From: Flexivirga endophytica
Lineage (GTDB): Bacteria; Actinomycetota; Actinomycetes; Actinomycetales; Dermatophilaceae
Assembly: GCF_014640635.1 (NCBI RefSeq)
Contig: NZ_BMHI01000005.1
Span: 186,001-250,000, forward strand
Length of the DNA stretch: 64,000 nt
Direction: 5' to 3'
Below, piece by piece: positions 43,665 to 54,215 of the stretch (within the stretch, counting starts at the first letter, position 1; every line of letters begins with the position of its first letter). Position numbers and translations under genes: made by a program. The notes beneath the pieces are model-generated. The model did no database searches. It saw only the letters and a list, made by a program, of their open reading frames with translations, and was not told the DNA's origin.

Positions 43665-45218
43665 TCAGCCGACGTGCACCGCGGCCTCCTCTTCGGCCAG
43701 GTCGGTGTGCTTGATGTTGAGCAGTCCGATCACCAGCAGGGTGCCGACGAGCAGCATGCCCGCGGCGTACCAGAACGCGTGCGTCGATCCGAAAGTCTGC
43801 GCCTGCAGCGCGGCCTGATGGGTCGCCTCGGCGATCTGGCCCTTGGTCGGTGTCTGACCGGCGGCCGTGGCCTTCTCCATCGCGGCCTGACCGGCGACGG
43901 CCAGTTCGTTGCCCTTCTGGGTGGCGAAGTGGGTGAACACCGTGGTCAACGCGGCGATACCGACAGCTCCTCCGATTTGCTGTGCGGTGTTGAGCGCTGA
44001 GGCGGCGGCACCCGAGTCGTCCTTCTTGACACCCGCGGTCGCGGTGATGGTCAGCGGGATGAACAGGAAGCCCATGCCGAAGCCCATGACGAGCACCCAC
44101 GGCAGCAGGTGGGAGGCGTAGCCGCTGTCGGTCGACAGCTGCGTGAAGCCCCACATCGCGGCCGTCGTCAGCACGCCACCGAAGCCGGCCAGCCAGCGGG
44201 GGTCGACCCGACCGGCCAGGTTGGATGCGATGCCCGCCGCGGCGACGATGCCGACGCTGAACGGCAGGAAGGAGAAGCCCGACTTCACCGGCGAGTAGCC
44301 CAGCACCTGCTGGATGAACAGGCCGAGGAAGAAGAACATCGAGAACATTCCGGCGCCGATCAGCAGCATCGAGAAGAGGGACACCGCACGGGTGCGGTCG
44401 CCCAGGATGCGCAGCGGCAGCAGCGGGTGCTTCACCCGGCTCTCGACGAAGACGAAGATCCCCACGACGACCAGCCCACCGATGAGCGGGAAGAGCGTCT
44501 CGAAGTCGCCCCACGAGGAGCCCTGCTGTCCTGCGTGCGACAGGCCGTAGACGATGCCGAACAGGCCGACGGTGCCGGTGACGGCGCCCCAGACGTCGAG
44601 GGTCCCGTCACTTCCTTCGGACTCGATCAGCACGCGCGGAGCCAAGGCCGCCACGACCAGGCCGATCGGCACGTTGATGAAGAAGGTCCAGCGCCAGTCC
44701 GCCTCGGTGAGCAGTCCGCCGAGGATCAGGCCGACAGCAGCGCCGGCCCCGGACATCGCGGCATACACGGCCATCGCGCGGTTGCGCTCCTTGCCGGCCG
44801 GGAAGGTGGTGTTGATCAGTGCCAGTGCGGCGGGGGAGGCCAGCGCAGCGCCGGCACCCTGCAGGGCGCGAGCGGCGAGCAGCAGCGGGCCGCTCGGCGC
44901 GATGCCACCGATCAGTGAGGCGATCGCGAAGATCGCGACGCCCAGGACGAACATGCGGCGACGACCGAAGAGGTCGCCGAGCCTGCCGCCGAGCAGCAAC
45001 AGGCTGCCGAAGGACAGGGCGTATGCCGTGACGACCCACTGCACGCTCGACTGCGTGAAGTCCAGGTCGGTCAGGATGTGCGGCGTAGCAATGTTCACGA
45101 TCGTGCCGTCGAGCACGATCATGAGCTGCGCCATGGCGATCACGATGAGCGCCACGGTGAGGTTTGTCTTCCTCGGTGTGGCCTTCTCCTCGGACACCAC
45201 GTCGACGAGTGCGGTCAT
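43665..45218 (-). CDS. MFS drug exporter, DHA2 (EmrB/QacA) family
   Basis: Proton-driven multidrug exporter of 517 residues with 14 expected membrane helices, cytoplasmic membrane. Seen: motif D1-like QLMIVLDGTIVNIATPHIL in helix 1, motif A GGRLGDLFGRRRMFVLG after helix 2, motif B LLLAARALQGAGAALASPAA, motif C GLILGGLLTEADWRWTFFIN. Substrate unknown. The start ATG 45218 is followed by a basic stretch; GGAA lies upstream. The upstream gene on the same strand encodes a TetR repressor, the usual regulator of such pumps. Confidence 0.95.
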   Translation of the reverse strand: MTALVDVVSEEKATPRKTNLTVALIVIAMAQLMIVLDGTIVNIATPHILTDLDFTQSSVQWVVTAYALSFGSLLLLGGRLGDLFGRRRMFVLGVAIFAIASLIGGIAPSGPLLLAARALQGAGAALASPAALALINTTFPAGKERNRAMAVYAAMSGAGAAVGLILGGLLTEADWRWTFFINVPIGLVVAALAPRVLIESEGSDGTLDVWGAVTGTVGLFGIVYGLSHAGQQGSSWGDFETLFPLIGGLVVVGIFVFVESRVKHPLLPLRILGDRTRAVSLFSMLLIGAGMFSMFFFLGLFIQQVLGYSPVKSGFSFLPFSVGIVAAAGIASNLAGRVDPRWLAGFGGVLTTAAMWGFTQLSTDSGYASHLLPWVLVMGFGMGFLFIPLTITATAGVKKDDSGAAASALNTAQQIGGAVGIAALTTVFTHFATQKGNELAVAGQAAMEKATAAGQTPTKGQIAEATHQAALQAQTFGSTHAFWYAAGMLLVGTLLVIGLLNIKHTDLAEEEAAVHVG

Positions 45219-45393
45219 CGAGGTGTTCCTTCCAATATCGGTGCCGCATTCGCTGCAGGCACAGGTGTATTCGGCCGGCGACCGAGAAGGGTCGTCGGAT
45301 GGTGTGAGGGCGTGTGGTGCTGTGCCGCCGGGTCACGGCGGTCGGTTGCCTACGAGAGGCTGGCTACAGAACTAGGAAAGCGGGTCTTGCGGA

Positions 45394-46026
45394 CTATCGC
45401 TGTCCGCTGTCGGTCACGCTGGCCCGGCAGGCCGGGAGCAGAACCTGGTCGATGGTCGAAGTGATGAAGGGTTCGTCCGGACACTGACCCGTGGTCATCA
45501 CCCGGTAGGCGATGGCCGACGGCAGGATCCCGGCGAGTTGGTCGACATCAGCCGTTGGGCCGATCTCACCCCGTCGCTGAGCGCGCACGATGACCTCGCG
45601 CAGCTGCGCCATACGCGGCTTCATGAAGCGTTCGTTGAAGACCGCGGTGAGCTCCGCGTCACGGTGGATCGCCGAGACGACCGCGCCGAACAGGAGCATC
45701 GACTTCTCGTTGAACTCCTGGTCCTCGCAGAAGTGGAACGTCAGATCGCCGGCGAGGCTGCCGGTGTCCGGGAGCCCGTGCGGGTCCTCCCCGCCCTGTG
45801 CCTTGAGGTGCTCCAGCGCACTGACCACCAGATCGGCCTTGGTCGGCCATTTCCGGTAGAGCGTCGCCTTGCTGGCGCGCACCTTGCCGGCGACTGCATC
45901 GAAGGTCATCCGGTCGTAACCGACCTCGATGAGCGTGGCGATGACGCCTTCCAGGATCTCCGCCTCACGGTCACCTTCGACGCGCGGCTTCGTGCCGGTA
46001 TCGGTGGTGGTCGCTGAGGCGTTCAT
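45394..46026 (-). CDS. TetR-family repressor
   Basis: Repressor of 210 residues: N-terminal TetR helix-turn-helix (ILEGVIATLIEVGYDRMTFD, then VAGKVRASKATLYRKWPTKA) and a C-terminal ligand-binding domain of the AcrR/TetR_C type. It precedes the MFS exporter on the same strand with a 175-base gap and most likely controls it and itself. A 17-bp palindrome lies 60-77 bases upstream of its start. ATG 46026 is preceded by AAGGA. Confidence 0.93.
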   Translation of the reverse strand: MNASATTTDTGTKPRVEGDREAEILEGVIATLIEVGYDRMTFDAVAGKVRASKATLYRKWPTKADLVVSALEHLKAQGGEDPHGLPDTGSLAGDLTFHFCEDQEFNEKSMLLFGAVVSAIHRDAELTAVFNERFMKPRMAQLREVIVRAQRRGEIGPTADVDQLAGILPSAIAYRVMTTGQCPDEPFITSTIDQVLLPACRASVTDSGQR

Positions 46027-46086
46027 GGCGGTGTCCTTCCTTGGTGGAGTAGTGCATCTCGGGTCAGTGTCCCAGACCGTCGATGA

Positions 46087-46103
46087 AACGAAACTGTTTC
46101 GTT
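46087..46103. promoter_or_regulatory. Palindromic operator candidate for the TetR repressor
   Basis: AACGAAAC-T-GTTTCGTT is a perfect 8-1-8 palindrome in a locally AT-rich stretch upstream of the tetR start, the size and symmetry typical of TetR-family operators. No second copy is seen before the MFS gene. Confidence 0.7.
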
Positions 46104-46268
46104 CTATTAAAAAGGTAGACCTCCGTCAGGCCCGAGCGCAAGTCCCTTGTCGTGGCTGTTGTGTGACGTCGGTCGCACGGACGTGACGAACCGGGCTGGC
46201 GGCACGCGAACTACATCGAAGGAGTAAGTTGCTGGGCGCGAACTGAGAACTGAGTGTCGGAGGATTTT

Positions 46269-47663
46269 GTGGCGCGCGCACGCGGGGAGATCGTCGGTTG
46301 GGCCCAGCACCGGGCGGCGGTCGAGGACCTGCAGCGTCAGCTCGCCGCGATGCCGCCCGGCGCGCCGGTACGGCTGGCCAAGAAAACGTCCAATCTGTTT
46401 CGTCCACGTGAAGCCAATCCCGTTCCGGGACTTGATGTTTCGCGTCTGCACGGAGTCGTCGAGGTCGACCCCCGAGCGGGCACTGCGGACGTGCAGGGGA
46501 TGACGACCTACGAGGACCTGGTCGACGCGACGTTGCGCTACGGACTGATGCCGTATGTCGTGCCACAGCTGCGCACGATCACGCTCGGCGGCGCGGTCAC
46601 CGGTCTGGGCATCGAGTCCTCCTCGTTCCGCAACGGGTTGCCGCACGAGTCCCTCATCGAGATGGACGTGCTGACCGGCGCCGGCGAGATCGTGACCGCG
46701 AGTGACGAGCAGAACGCCGACCTGTTCCGGTCGTTCCCCAACTCCTACGGCTCGCTGGGTTACTCGGTGCGGCTGAAGATCAAGCTGGAGCGGGTCGCGC
46801 CATACGTCCACCTGCGGCACGTGCGCTTCGGCGCGATCGGCGAATTGATGGACACCCTGCGGCAGGTCCTGCGGGACCGCACCTACGAGGGCGAGTCGGT
46901 GGACTTCGTGGACGGCGTGGTGTTCTCGCGCGAGGAGAGCTACCTGGTGCTCGGTGGCTGGGCGAGCTCGGCGCCATACACCTCGGACTACACCGGCCAG
47001 CAGATCTACTACCGGTCGATCCAGCAGCGCAGCGAGGACTACCTGACGGTTCTGGACTACCTCTGGCGCTGGGACACCGACTGGTTCTGGTGCAACCGCG
47101 CGCTCGGGCTGCAGAACCCGATGCTGCGGCGCCTGGTGCCGCGTCGCTACCTGCGCAGCGACGTCTACAGCAAGGTGATCCGTTGGGAGAACACCCACGG
47201 CTACTTCGCCAAGCTCGACGCCAAGAAGGGCAAGCTGCCCCGGGAACGAGTCGTGCAGGACGTCGAGGTCGCCCTCGACCGCACCGAGGAGTTCCTCGAC
47301 TGGTTCCTCGGCAACGTCCCGATCGAGCCGATCTGGTTGTGCCCGTTGGCTGTTCGCGATCACGAGCACGGGGAACAGCCATGGCCGTTGTACCCGCTGA
47401 AGCGCGGCGAGGACTACGTCAATGTCGGATTCTGGTCGACGGTCGAGATCACCCCCGGCCGGTCCGACGGTGACGTCAACCGAGACATCGAGCGGGTAGT
47501 CCACGAAATGGGTGGGCACAAGTCGCTCTACAGCGACGTCTACTACGACGAGGACACCTTCTGGGGTCTCTACGGCGGAGAGACGCTCAAGGCAGTGAAG
47601 AACACGTACGACCCCGACGGGCGGTTGCCCGATCTCTACACGAAGGCGGTGAAGCGGCGGTGA
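46269..47663 (+). CDS. FAD-dependent oxidoreductase of 10-methyl fatty-acid synthesis (TmsA/BfaA-like)
   Basis: A 464-residue FAD_binding_4 oxidoreductase related to DHCR24-type reductases. With the next gene it matches the two-gene pair that makes 10-methylstearic (tuberculostearic) acid in actinobacteria: the methyltransferase adds a methylene to oleate and this flavoprotein reduces it. Seen: VRLAKKTSNLFRPRE, the FAD loop LRTITLGGAVTGLGIESSSF, and a C-terminal MGGHKSLYSDVYYDEDTFW. GTG 46269 follows GGAGG at ideal spacing; GTG 46254 is possible. Overlaps the methyltransferase by 4 bases (GTGA). Substrate assignment is by family and pairing. Confidence 0.85.
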   Translation: MARARGEIVGWAQHRAAVEDLQRQLAAMPPGAPVRLAKKTSNLFRPREANPVPGLDVSRLHGVVEVDPRAGTADVQGMTTYEDLVDATLRYGLMPYVVPQLRTITLGGAVTGLGIESSSFRNGLPHESLIEMDVLTGAGEIVTASDEQNADLFRSFPNSYGSLGYSVRLKIKLERVAPYVHLRHVRFGAIGELMDTLRQVLRDRTYEGESVDFVDGVVFSREESYLVLGGWASSAPYTSDYTGQQIYYRSIQQRSEDYLTVLDYLWRWDTDWFWCNRALGLQNPMLRRLVPRRYLRSDVYSKVIRWENTHGYFAKLDAKKGKLPRERVVQDVEVALDRTEEFLDWFLGNVPIEPIWLCPLAVRDHEHGEQPWPLYPLKRGEDYVNVGFWSTVEITPGRSDGDVNRDIERVVHEMGGHKSLYSDVYYDEDTFWGLYGGETLKAVKNTYDPDGRLPDLYTKAVKRR

Positions 47664-48937
47664 CGCTGAATATTGGGGAGATTGCCGACCGGATCTTCGG
47701 CACCGATGTGCCGTTCGCGGTCAAGGCGTTCGACGGCTCCCGGGGTGGGAACCCGAACGCGGTGGTGACGATCGACATCGCGAGCGAGAAGGCACTGCGC
47801 TATCTCGTCACCGCGCCGGGCGAGCTGGGCCTGGCGCGGGCATACATCATGGGCGATCTGATCGTGGAGGGCATCGACCCCGGTGACCCCTACGACTTCC
47901 TCTCGCTCTTCCTGGATGACTTCTCGGCGAAACGCCCGCCGGCCACCGAACTGGTCGAGGTGCTGAAGTCCCTGGGGTTCAAGAGTTTCCGAGTCCCGGA
48001 GTTGCCGGACCAGGAGACCGTGCCGCAGTGGCGACGCGCTGTGGAGGGCCTGCGCCATTCCCGCAAACGCGACGCCGAGGCGATCCATCACCACTACGAC
48101 GTGAGCAATGAGTTCTACGAGCTGGTGCTCGGGCCGTCGATGGCCTACACGTGCGCGTGCTACCCCAGCGGTGACGCGACTCTCGAGCACGCGCAGGAGC
48201 ACAAGTTCGACCTGGTCTGCAAGAAGCTGGGCCTGCAGCCGGGCATGCGGCTGCTCGACATCGGCTGCGGCTGGGGTGGGATGGTCAAGCACGCGGTGGA
48301 GCACTACGGCGTCACCGCGTTGGGGGTGACGCTCTCGGCCGAGCAGGCGTCGTGGGCACAGCAGAACCTCAAGGTGCACGGTCTCGACGACCGCGCCGAG
48401 GTGCGGCACGGCGACTACCGCGACATCACCGAGACCGGCTTCGACGCCGTGAGCTCGATCGGCTTGACCGAGCACATCGGTGTCAAGAACTACCCGAGCT
48501 ACTTCAAGTTCAGCTACGACAAGCTCAAGGTCGGCGGCCGGATGCTCAACCACAGCATCACCCGACCGGACAACAAGGCGCCGGCACTGACCCGCGGTGG
48601 GTTCATCAACCGCTACGTCTTCCCGGACGGCGAGATCACCGGTGTCGGCACGATCGTTTCCAGGATGCAGGACCAGGGCTTCGAGATCCGGCACAGCGAG
48701 GACCTGCGCGAGCACTACGCACGCACGACGCGTAAGTGGTGCAAGAACCTCTCGGCCAACTGGGACGAGTGCGTGCGGGACGCCGGAGAGCAGGTTTCGC
48801 GCGTCTGGGGTCTCTACCTCGCCGGATCGTCGATCGGCTTCGAACGCAATCACATCCAGCTGCACCAGGTGCTGGGCGAGAAGATCGCGAGCAACGGACA
48901 AGCGGCATACCCGCTGCGCCCCGACTTCGGCGTCTAG
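47660..48937 (+). CDS. CFA-synthase-type fatty-acid methyltransferase (TmsB/BfaB-like)
   Basis: SAM-dependent methyltransferase of 425 residues in the cyclopropane-fatty-acid synthase family, acting on phospholipid-bound oleoyl chains. Seen: an N-terminal lipid-binding domain, then HHHYDVSNEFYELVLGPSMA, the SAM loop LLDIGCGWGGMVKHAVEHYG, GVTLSAEQASWAQQ and SSIGLTEHIGVKNYPSYF. Start GTG 47660 overlaps the oxidoreductase stop (GTGA). The pairing with that flavoprotein points to 10-methyl branching (tuberculostearic acid) rather than cyclopropanation. No terminator is obvious downstream. Confidence 0.9.
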   Translation: MTLNIGEIADRIFGTDVPFAVKAFDGSRGGNPNAVVTIDIASEKALRYLVTAPGELGLARAYIMGDLIVEGIDPGDPYDFLSLFLDDFSAKRPPATELVEVLKSLGFKSFRVPELPDQETVPQWRRAVEGLRHSRKRDAEAIHHHYDVSNEFYELVLGPSMAYTCACYPSGDATLEHAQEHKFDLVCKKLGLQPGMRLLDIGCGWGGMVKHAVEHYGVTALGVTLSAEQASWAQQNLKVHGLDDRAEVRHGDYRDITETGFDAVSSIGLTEHIGVKNYPSYFKFSYDKLKVGGRMLNHSITRPDNKAPALTRGGFINRYVFPDGEITGVGTIVSRMQDQGFEIRHSEDLREHYARTTRKWCKNLSANWDECVRDAGEQVSRVWGLYLAGSSIGFERNHIQLHQVLGEKIASNGQAAYPLRPDFGV

Positions 48938-49176
48938 GCCGCCCCGCAGGAATCAGTTCGCGTCAGCGGGCGTTGGACCATATGCTCATCCACACAACTG
49001 AACAGTGATGATGGTTCGCAGTAACCCGTGAACGATGCGTTCAGGGACCTCGAGATCGAGGTCGCACTGGCGCGTAGAACACGGATTGCAGTCATGACGA
49101 TGTGCCGACGATGCGGTGGACGACCGAGGAACGAGGTCGGACGACGAGGAGGAGGCGCATCAGAAGACATCCGAAT
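48938..49176. other. Gap upstream of tmRNA
   Basis: No gene seen. Short open frames on both strands have non-coding composition, and one would run into the tmRNA. The tmRNA promoter must lie here, but I see no clear -35/-10 pair. GAGGAGGAGG at about 49147 has no start codon placed to use it. Confidence 0.5.
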
Positions 49177-49540
49177 GGGGGTGATCGGTTTCGACGCTGA
49201 TCGCCGTCGTAGGGGAAGCGGGCCGAGGATGCACGGTTATCTCGTTAACGCTCCGTGCAAAACCAATAGGTGCCGACTCAAAGCGCACCGACTTCGCCCT
49301 CGCTGCCTAAGCGAGCCTGAAGTCCGTCAGCCTGGGCTAGTTCTCGACTCAGTGTCTGGCGTCAGTTAGAGGACTTGCTGTGTCGCCACGTCGAGGGGCG
49401 GCACGGGACTCTTACTCGACTGGGCCTGTCAGGGAACGCGTGCGTGCGAGCCCTGGGGCCGAGAAAATCCACAGCGCACTGCGCCCGGAGAAGCCTTGCC
49501 TCGACACCAGCGGACGCGGGTTCGATTCCCGCCACCTCCA
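49177..49540 (+). ncRNA. ssrA: Transfer-messenger RNA (tmRNA)
   Basis: Rescues stalled ribosomes with SmpB and tags the nascent protein for proteolysis. The 5' end GGGGGTGATCGGTTTCGAC is the classic tmRNA start; the 3' end has a tRNA-like T-arm (GCGGGTTCGATTCCCGC at 49516-49532) followed by CACCTCC and A. The first seven bases pair with CACCTCC (49533-49539, one G-U). The tag frame starts at GCA 49257 and reads AKPIGADSKRTDFALAA to TAA 49308-49310. CCA is not encoded. Length 364 bases, normal for a one-piece tmRNA. smpB is not in the window. A strong terminator follows. Confidence 0.96.
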
Positions 49541-49566
49541 CGCGAGAGACCATCATCACCTCGGCG

Positions 49567-49598
49567 ACGCCGTGGCCCGTTCGTTCGGGCCACGGCGT
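49567..49598 (+). terminator. Intrinsic terminator of tmRNA
   Basis: Arms 49567-49579 and 49586-49598 form a perfect 13-bp GC-rich stem with loop TTCGTT, 27 bases beyond the mature tmRNA end, followed by TCCCTTGT. Confidence 0.9.
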
Positions 49599-49726
49599 TC
49601 CCTTGTCACGAGCCCGCCGCGCGGGCTGTCCGGCGGTGCAATTAACCGGCTCCAACCCGACCTTCGGCACTACGTTCGCCACACCGATCAGGTAGGTCCG
49701 GCAGTCCGCGCGAAGGGTTCACAGCC

Positions 49727-51112
49727 ATGGCGAACATCTCACTCGTGCCTGCCGTGCCTGCGGATTCGCTCCGAGAGTCGATCTCCGGACGGGTGCTCGT
49801 GCCGGGGGACCCCGGCTGGGCCGAGACGACGTGCGGCTTCAATCTGGCGGTCACCCAGCGCCCGGACATCGTGGTCGAAGCGACCTGCACCGACGACGTC
49901 GCGCAGGCGGTTCGGTTCGCGAGTGACGAAGGCCTGCGGGTCGGTGTGCAAGCGACGGGCCACGGCGCGGCCGTCGCATTCGACGGCGGCCTGCTGATCA
50001 ACACCGCTGCGATGACTGCCCTCCAGGTCGATCCCGACGGCCGCACCGCTCGGGTGGCCGCGGGGGTCCGGTGGCAGCCGGCCATCGACGCGGCGGCGCC
50101 ATACGGGCTCGCGCCGTTGAACGGTTCGTCGGTGACGGTCGGCGTGGTGGGGTACACACTCGGCGGTGGACTCGGCCCGATGGCTCGCACCTTCGGGTTC
50201 GCCGCGGATCATGTGCGACGGCTGCAACTCGTCACGGCAGACGGTGTCGTGCACGAGGTCACCGCCGAGTCCGAGCCAGAGCTCTTCTGGGGGCTGCGCG
50301 GCGGGAAGTGTCAGCTCGGCATCGTGACCGAACTCGACTTCGAGCTGATGCCGGTGTCGCACTATTTCGGTGGCGGGCTCTTCTTCGACGCTGAGCACGC
50401 AAGCGCGGTCCTGCACGCGTGGAGCGAGTGGGTCACTGATCTCCCCGATGAGGCGAACAGCTCGATCGCACTGCTCCGGCTGCCGGACCTGCCCGAGGTT
50501 CCCGAGCCGTTGCGCGGTCGGCTCACCGTGCACGTCAGATACCTGTATGTCGGTGCGGCCGAGCCCGGTCAACGAGTGCTCGCCCCGCTCCGCGCGGCCG
50601 CGCCCGCGCTGATCGACACCGTTGCGGTCACACCGTATTCGGCGATCGCGTCCGTGCACTGCGATCCGGCCGACCCACTGCCGGTATGGGACACCAGCTG
50701 CCTGCTGACGGAGTTCCCGACGGATGCCGTGGACGCGTTGCTCGCGGTCGCCGGGCCGGGCAACGAGGTCCCGCTGATCGTCACCGAGGTCCGGCGGCTG
50801 GGTGGCGCGGTGGCCACCGCGCGCACGACTGCCAACGCGGTCGGCGGACGGGACGCCGCCTTCAGCGTCTACTGCGTCGGAGCGTTGCCGCCGCCGCTCG
50901 CCGACATCACGCCGGCCGCCGGACGAGCCGTCGTCGGCGCGCTCCAACCGTGGTCCACCGGCGGCACCCAGATCAACTTCCACGGCAGCGACGCGAGCCG
51001 CCCGGTCAAGGCGTGGTCCGACGATGCCCGCGCGCGGCTCGACGCCCTGCACGATCACCACGACCCCAGTCAGCTCTTCCGCTTCGCCCAGCCATACGCT
51101 CGCGAGCGCTGA
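49727..51112 (+). CDS. FAD-linked oxidase, BBE/PCMH family
   Basis: A 461-residue flavin oxidase of the same superfamily as the oxidoreductase at 1369-2727. Seen: FAD_binding_4 with [20 protein letters not shown] (His for the flavin link), [40 protein letters not shown], and a shortened C-terminal BBE tail ([20 protein letters not shown]). The second covalent-FAD Cys is absent ([16 protein letters not shown]). Substrate unknown. ATG 49727 is preceded by GAAGGG. It lies between tmRNA and the transhydrogenase operon. Confidence 0.9.
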   Translation: MANISLVPAVPADSLRESISGRVLVPGDPGWAETTCGFNLAVTQRPDIVVEATCTDDVAQAVRFASDEGLRVGVQATGHGAAVAFDGGLLINTAAMTALQVDPDGRTARVAAGVRWQPAIDAAAPYGLAPLNGSSVTVGVVGYTLGGGLGPMARTFGFAADHVRRLQLVTADGVVHEVTAESEPELFWGLRGGKCQLGIVTELDFELMPVSHYFGGGLFFDAEHASAVLHAWSEWVTDLPDEANSSIALLRLPDLPEVPEPLRGRLTVHVRYLYVGAAEPGQRVLAPLRAAAPALIDTVAVTPYSAIASVHCDPADPLPVWDTSCLLTEFPTDAVDALLAVAGPGNEVPLIVTEVRRLGGAVATARTTANAVGGRDAAFSVYCVGALPPPLADITPAAGRAVVGALQPWSTGGTQINFHGSDASRPVKAWSDDARARLDALHDHHDPSQLFRFAQPYARER

Positions 51113-51212
51113 CCATTGCCCGGGCTCCGAAACTTTCCGGAGCCGTTCACTTCTTCCGCACGCCGGCCGGTCCCGGACCCTACGATGGCGACAGCCGAGC
51201 GAGAGGATCCCC

Positions 51213-52739
51213 ATGCGGGTCGGAGTGGTCAAGGAAGCCGCAGTGGGGGAGGCGCGTGTCGCGGCGACACCGGCCACGGTCGGCCAGTTGCGCAAGCTGG
51301 GGTATGACGTGGTCATCGACCCGGGAGCGGGCGAACGTGCCGGCTTCGCCGACGAGACGTATGCCGAGGCAGGAGCCGAGCTCGGCGACGCGCTGGAGGC
51401 CGACATCGTTCTCGGCGTCGATGCGCTCGCCGCCGACCAGCTCGACCGGCTGCACGCGGGAGCGACGATGGTCGGCATACTCGCGCCGCGCATCCACCCC
51501 GAACTCGTCGAGGACCTGGCGCAGCGACCGATCACCGCGCTCGCGCTCGACGCGGCGCCACGGATCTCGCGGGCGCAGTCACTGGACGTGCTGTCGTCGA
51601 TGGCCAACATCGCCGGCTACCGCGCGGTCGTCGAGGCGGCGCACGCGTTCGGCCGGTTCTTCACCGGGCAGGTGACGGCGGCGGGCAAGGTGCCGCCGGC
51701 CAAGGTGCTGGTGTGCGGGGCCGGGGTCGCCGGGCTGGCGGCCATCGGCACGGCCGTCTCGCTGGGCGCGATCGTCCGGGCCACCGATCCCCGACCCGAA
51801 GTCGCCGATCAGGTCAGATCCCTTGGTGGCGAATACCTTTCGATCGAGGACCCGGAAGCGGAGGTCTCGGCCACGGGCTACGCCAAGGAGATGGGCGAGG
51901 ACTACAAGGCCCGCGAGGTCCAGCTGTATGCCGAGCAGACCCAGGACGTCGACATCATCATCACCACCGCGCTGATCCCCGGCCGGCCGGCGCCGCGGCT
52001 GATCACCGGAGACATGGTCGCCACGATGCGTCGCGGGAGCGTGATCGTCGACATGGCAGCGGCCAACGGCGGCAATGTCGAGGGGTCCGTTGCCGGTGAG
52101 GTCGTCGTCACGGACGGCGGCGTGACGATCATCGGCTACACCGATCTGGCCGGCCGCTTGCCGGCCCAGGCGTCCCAGCTCTACGGCACCAACCTCGTCA
52201 ATCTGATGACGCTGCTCACTCCCGGGAAGGACGGGCAGTTGGTCATCGACGAGGACGACGTAGTGCAACGCTCGATCCTGGTCGTGCGGGACGGTGAGTC
52301 GCGTTGGCCGCCCCCACCGGTGCAGGTGTCGGCAGCGCCCGCGCCGACGGCGGACAAGCCACTGCCCGAGCCGAGACCGGAGAAACAGCCACTGACCCCG
52401 ACGCGGCGACTGGTGGGTGCGCTCGGCGTCGCGGTCGTGCTCTTCGTGTTGCTGGCGTTGTCCCCGGAGGCGCTGACCGTGCACCTGACGGTCTTCGCCC
52501 TGGCGATCGTGATCGGCTACTACGTCATCCGCAACGTGCACCACGCCCTCCACACGCCGCTGATGTCGGTCACCAACGCCATCTCCGGGATCATCGTCGT
52601 CGGAGCGCTGCTGCAGATCGGGCAACGGAACACCGCCATCACCGTCGTCTCGTTCGCGGCGATCCTGCTGGCGTCGATCAACGTCTTCGGTGGTTTCGCG
52701 GTCACCCGCCGCATGCTCGGAATGTTCGCAAGGTCATGA
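51213..52739 (+). CDS. pntA: NAD(P) transhydrogenase subunit alpha (fused PntAA-PntAB)
   Basis: Proton-translocating transhydrogenase alpha subunit, 508 residues as in E. coli PntA (510). It carries the NAD(H)-binding domain I (residues 1 to about 375; [59 protein letters not shown]) fused to the membrane part with about four helices ([40 protein letters not shown]). Many actinobacteria have these as two genes; here they are one. ATG 51213 is preceded by GAGAGGA. Overlaps pntB by four bases. With pntB it makes NADPH from NADH using the proton gradient. Confidence 0.96.
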   Translation: MRVGVVKEAAVGEARVAATPATVGQLRKLGYDVVIDPGAGERAGFADETYAEAGAELGDALEADIVLGVDALAADQLDRLHAGATMVGILAPRIHPELVEDLAQRPITALALDAAPRISRAQSLDVLSSMANIAGYRAVVEAAHAFGRFFTGQVTAAGKVPPAKVLVCGAGVAGLAAIGTAVSLGAIVRATDPRPEVADQVRSLGGEYLSIEDPEAEVSATGYAKEMGEDYKAREVQLYAEQTQDVDIIITTALIPGRPAPRLITGDMVATMRRGSVIVDMAAANGGNVEGSVAGEVVVTDGGVTIIGYTDLAGRLPAQASQLYGTNLVNLMTLLTPGKDGQLVIDEDDVVQRSILVVRDGESRWPPPPVQVSAAPAPTADKPLPEPRPEKQPLTPTRRLVGALGVAVVLFVLLALSPEALTVHLTVFALAIVIGYYVIRNVHHALHTPLMSVTNAISGIIVVGALLQIGQRNTAITVVSFAAILLASINVFGGFAVTRRMLGMFARS

Positions 52740-54160
52740 TCACAGTCGCCTCGGCCGCTTCCGCGGCATACATCGTCGCTGCACTGCTGTTCATCCTCGC
52801 CCTCGACGGCCTTTCCAAGCACGAGACCGCCAAGGTCGGCAACACCTACGGCATCGCCGGTATGACCCTCGCGCTCGGCGCCACGATCGCGCTCGCGATC
52901 GACCGCGACATCGAGGGATCCGGCCTCGCGCTGCTGGTCGTCGCCATGGTCATCGGCGCTGCGATCGGACTGTGGCGTGCACGGGTGGTCGAGATGACCG
53001 GGATGCCCGAGCTGATCGCGTTGTTGCACTCGTTCGTGGGACTGGCGGCGGTCCTGGTCGGCTGGAACGGCTACCTGTCCGTCGAGGACGATCCGCACGG
53101 GGCGGAGGCCGCGCACCTGGATTCGTTGAGCACGTTGGGGATCCACCACGCCGAGGTCTTCATCGGGGTGTTCGTCGGCGCGGTCACCTTCACCGGGTCG
53201 ATCATCGCGTTCCTCAAGCTGTCGGCGCGGATGAAGTCCAAGCCGCTGGTGCTGCCGGGCAAGAACCTCCTCAACCTCGGGGCGCTGGTCGTCTTCGTCG
53301 GGCTGACTGTGTGGTTCGTCATCCAACCGCAGCTGTGGCTGCTGGTCGTGGTGACGTTGCTGGCCCTTGCGCTCGGGCTGCATCTGGTGGCGTCCATCGG
53401 CGGCGGTGACATGCCGGTCGTGGTGTCGATGTTGAACAGCTACTCCGGGTGGGCGGCCGCCGCGTCGGGTTTCCTGCTGGAGAACGACCTGCTGATCGTG
53501 ACCGGTGCGCTGGTCGGGTCCTCCGGTGCCTACCTGTCCTACATCATGTGCCAGGCGATGAACCGGTCGTTCCTGTCGGTGATCGCGGGTGGCTTCGGGA
53601 TCGAGGCCGGGCCGTCGGCCGAGAGCGATCTCGGTAGCCACCGCGAGACGACGGTGGCGGAGGTGGCGGACCTGCTGTCCGCGGCGAGCTCGGTGGTCAT
53701 CGCGCCCGGTTACGGGATGGCGGTCGCGCAGGCGCAGTATGGCGTCGCCGACCTCACCCGGGCCCTGCGCGACAAGGGCGTCGAGGTGCGGTTCGCCATA
53801 CATCCTGTCGCCGGGCGATTGCCCGGCCACATGAACGTGCTGCTCGCCGAGGCGAAGGTGCCCTACGACATCGTGCTCGAGATGGACGAGATCAACGACG
53901 AGTTCGCGGCCACCGACGTGGTGCTGGTGATCGGCGCGAACGACACCGTGAACCCTGCGGCGGCGGAGGATCCCGGCTCGCCGATCGCCGGGATGCCGGT
54001 GTTGCGCGTGTGGGAAGCCGCAGACGTCGTGGTGCTCAAACGGTCGATGGCGTCGGGGTATGCCGGAGTGCCCAATCCGCTGTTCTACCGGGACAACACC
54101 GGCATGCTCTTCGGTGACGCGAAGGACCAGGTGGCGGCCGTCATCGGTGGGCTGCGATGA
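52736..54160 (+). CDS. pntB: NAD(P) transhydrogenase subunit beta
   Basis: Beta subunit of the transhydrogenase, 474 residues: about nine membrane helices in the N-terminal half ([40 protein letters not shown]) and the NADP(H)-binding domain III at the C-terminus ([71 protein letters not shown]). The ATG overlaps the pntA stop (ATGA), so subunits are made in equal amounts. The malic enzyme gene 55 bases downstream may share the transcript, giving an NADPH/pyruvate module. Confidence 0.97.
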   Translation: MITVASAASAAYIVAALLFILALDGLSKHETAKVGNTYGIAGMTLALGATIALAIDRDIEGSGLALLVVAMVIGAAIGLWRARVVEMTGMPELIALLHSFVGLAAVLVGWNGYLSVEDDPHGAEAAHLDSLSTLGIHHAEVFIGVFVGAVTFTGSIIAFLKLSARMKSKPLVLPGKNLLNLGALVVFVGLTVWFVIQPQLWLLVVVTLLALALGLHLVASIGGGDMPVVVSMLNSYSGWAAAASGFLLENDLLIVTGALVGSSGAYLSYIMCQAMNRSFLSVIAGGFGIEAGPSAESDLGSHRETTVAEVADLLSAASSVVIAPGYGMAVAQAQYGVADLTRALRDKGVEVRFAIHPVAGRLPGHMNVLLAEAKVPYDIVLEMDEINDEFAATDVVLVIGANDTVNPAAAEDPGSPIAGMPVLRVWEAADVVVLKRSMASGYAGVPNPLFYRDNTGMLFGDAKDQVAAVIGGLR

Positions 54161-54215
54161 CCGATTCCGAAATCGGTGCACCCCCGGTGGCGCGACGTCG
54201 CGCGGACACACAAGA

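Noticed and set aside
49028-49369. Small protein gene overlapping the tmRNA
   Set aside because: It would run through the tmRNA 5' domain and tag frame; coding-like composition is absent.
49516-49540. Independent tRNA gene
   Set aside because: Only the T-arm and acceptor strand are present; the 5' partner is at 49177, so it is the tRNA-like end of tmRNA.
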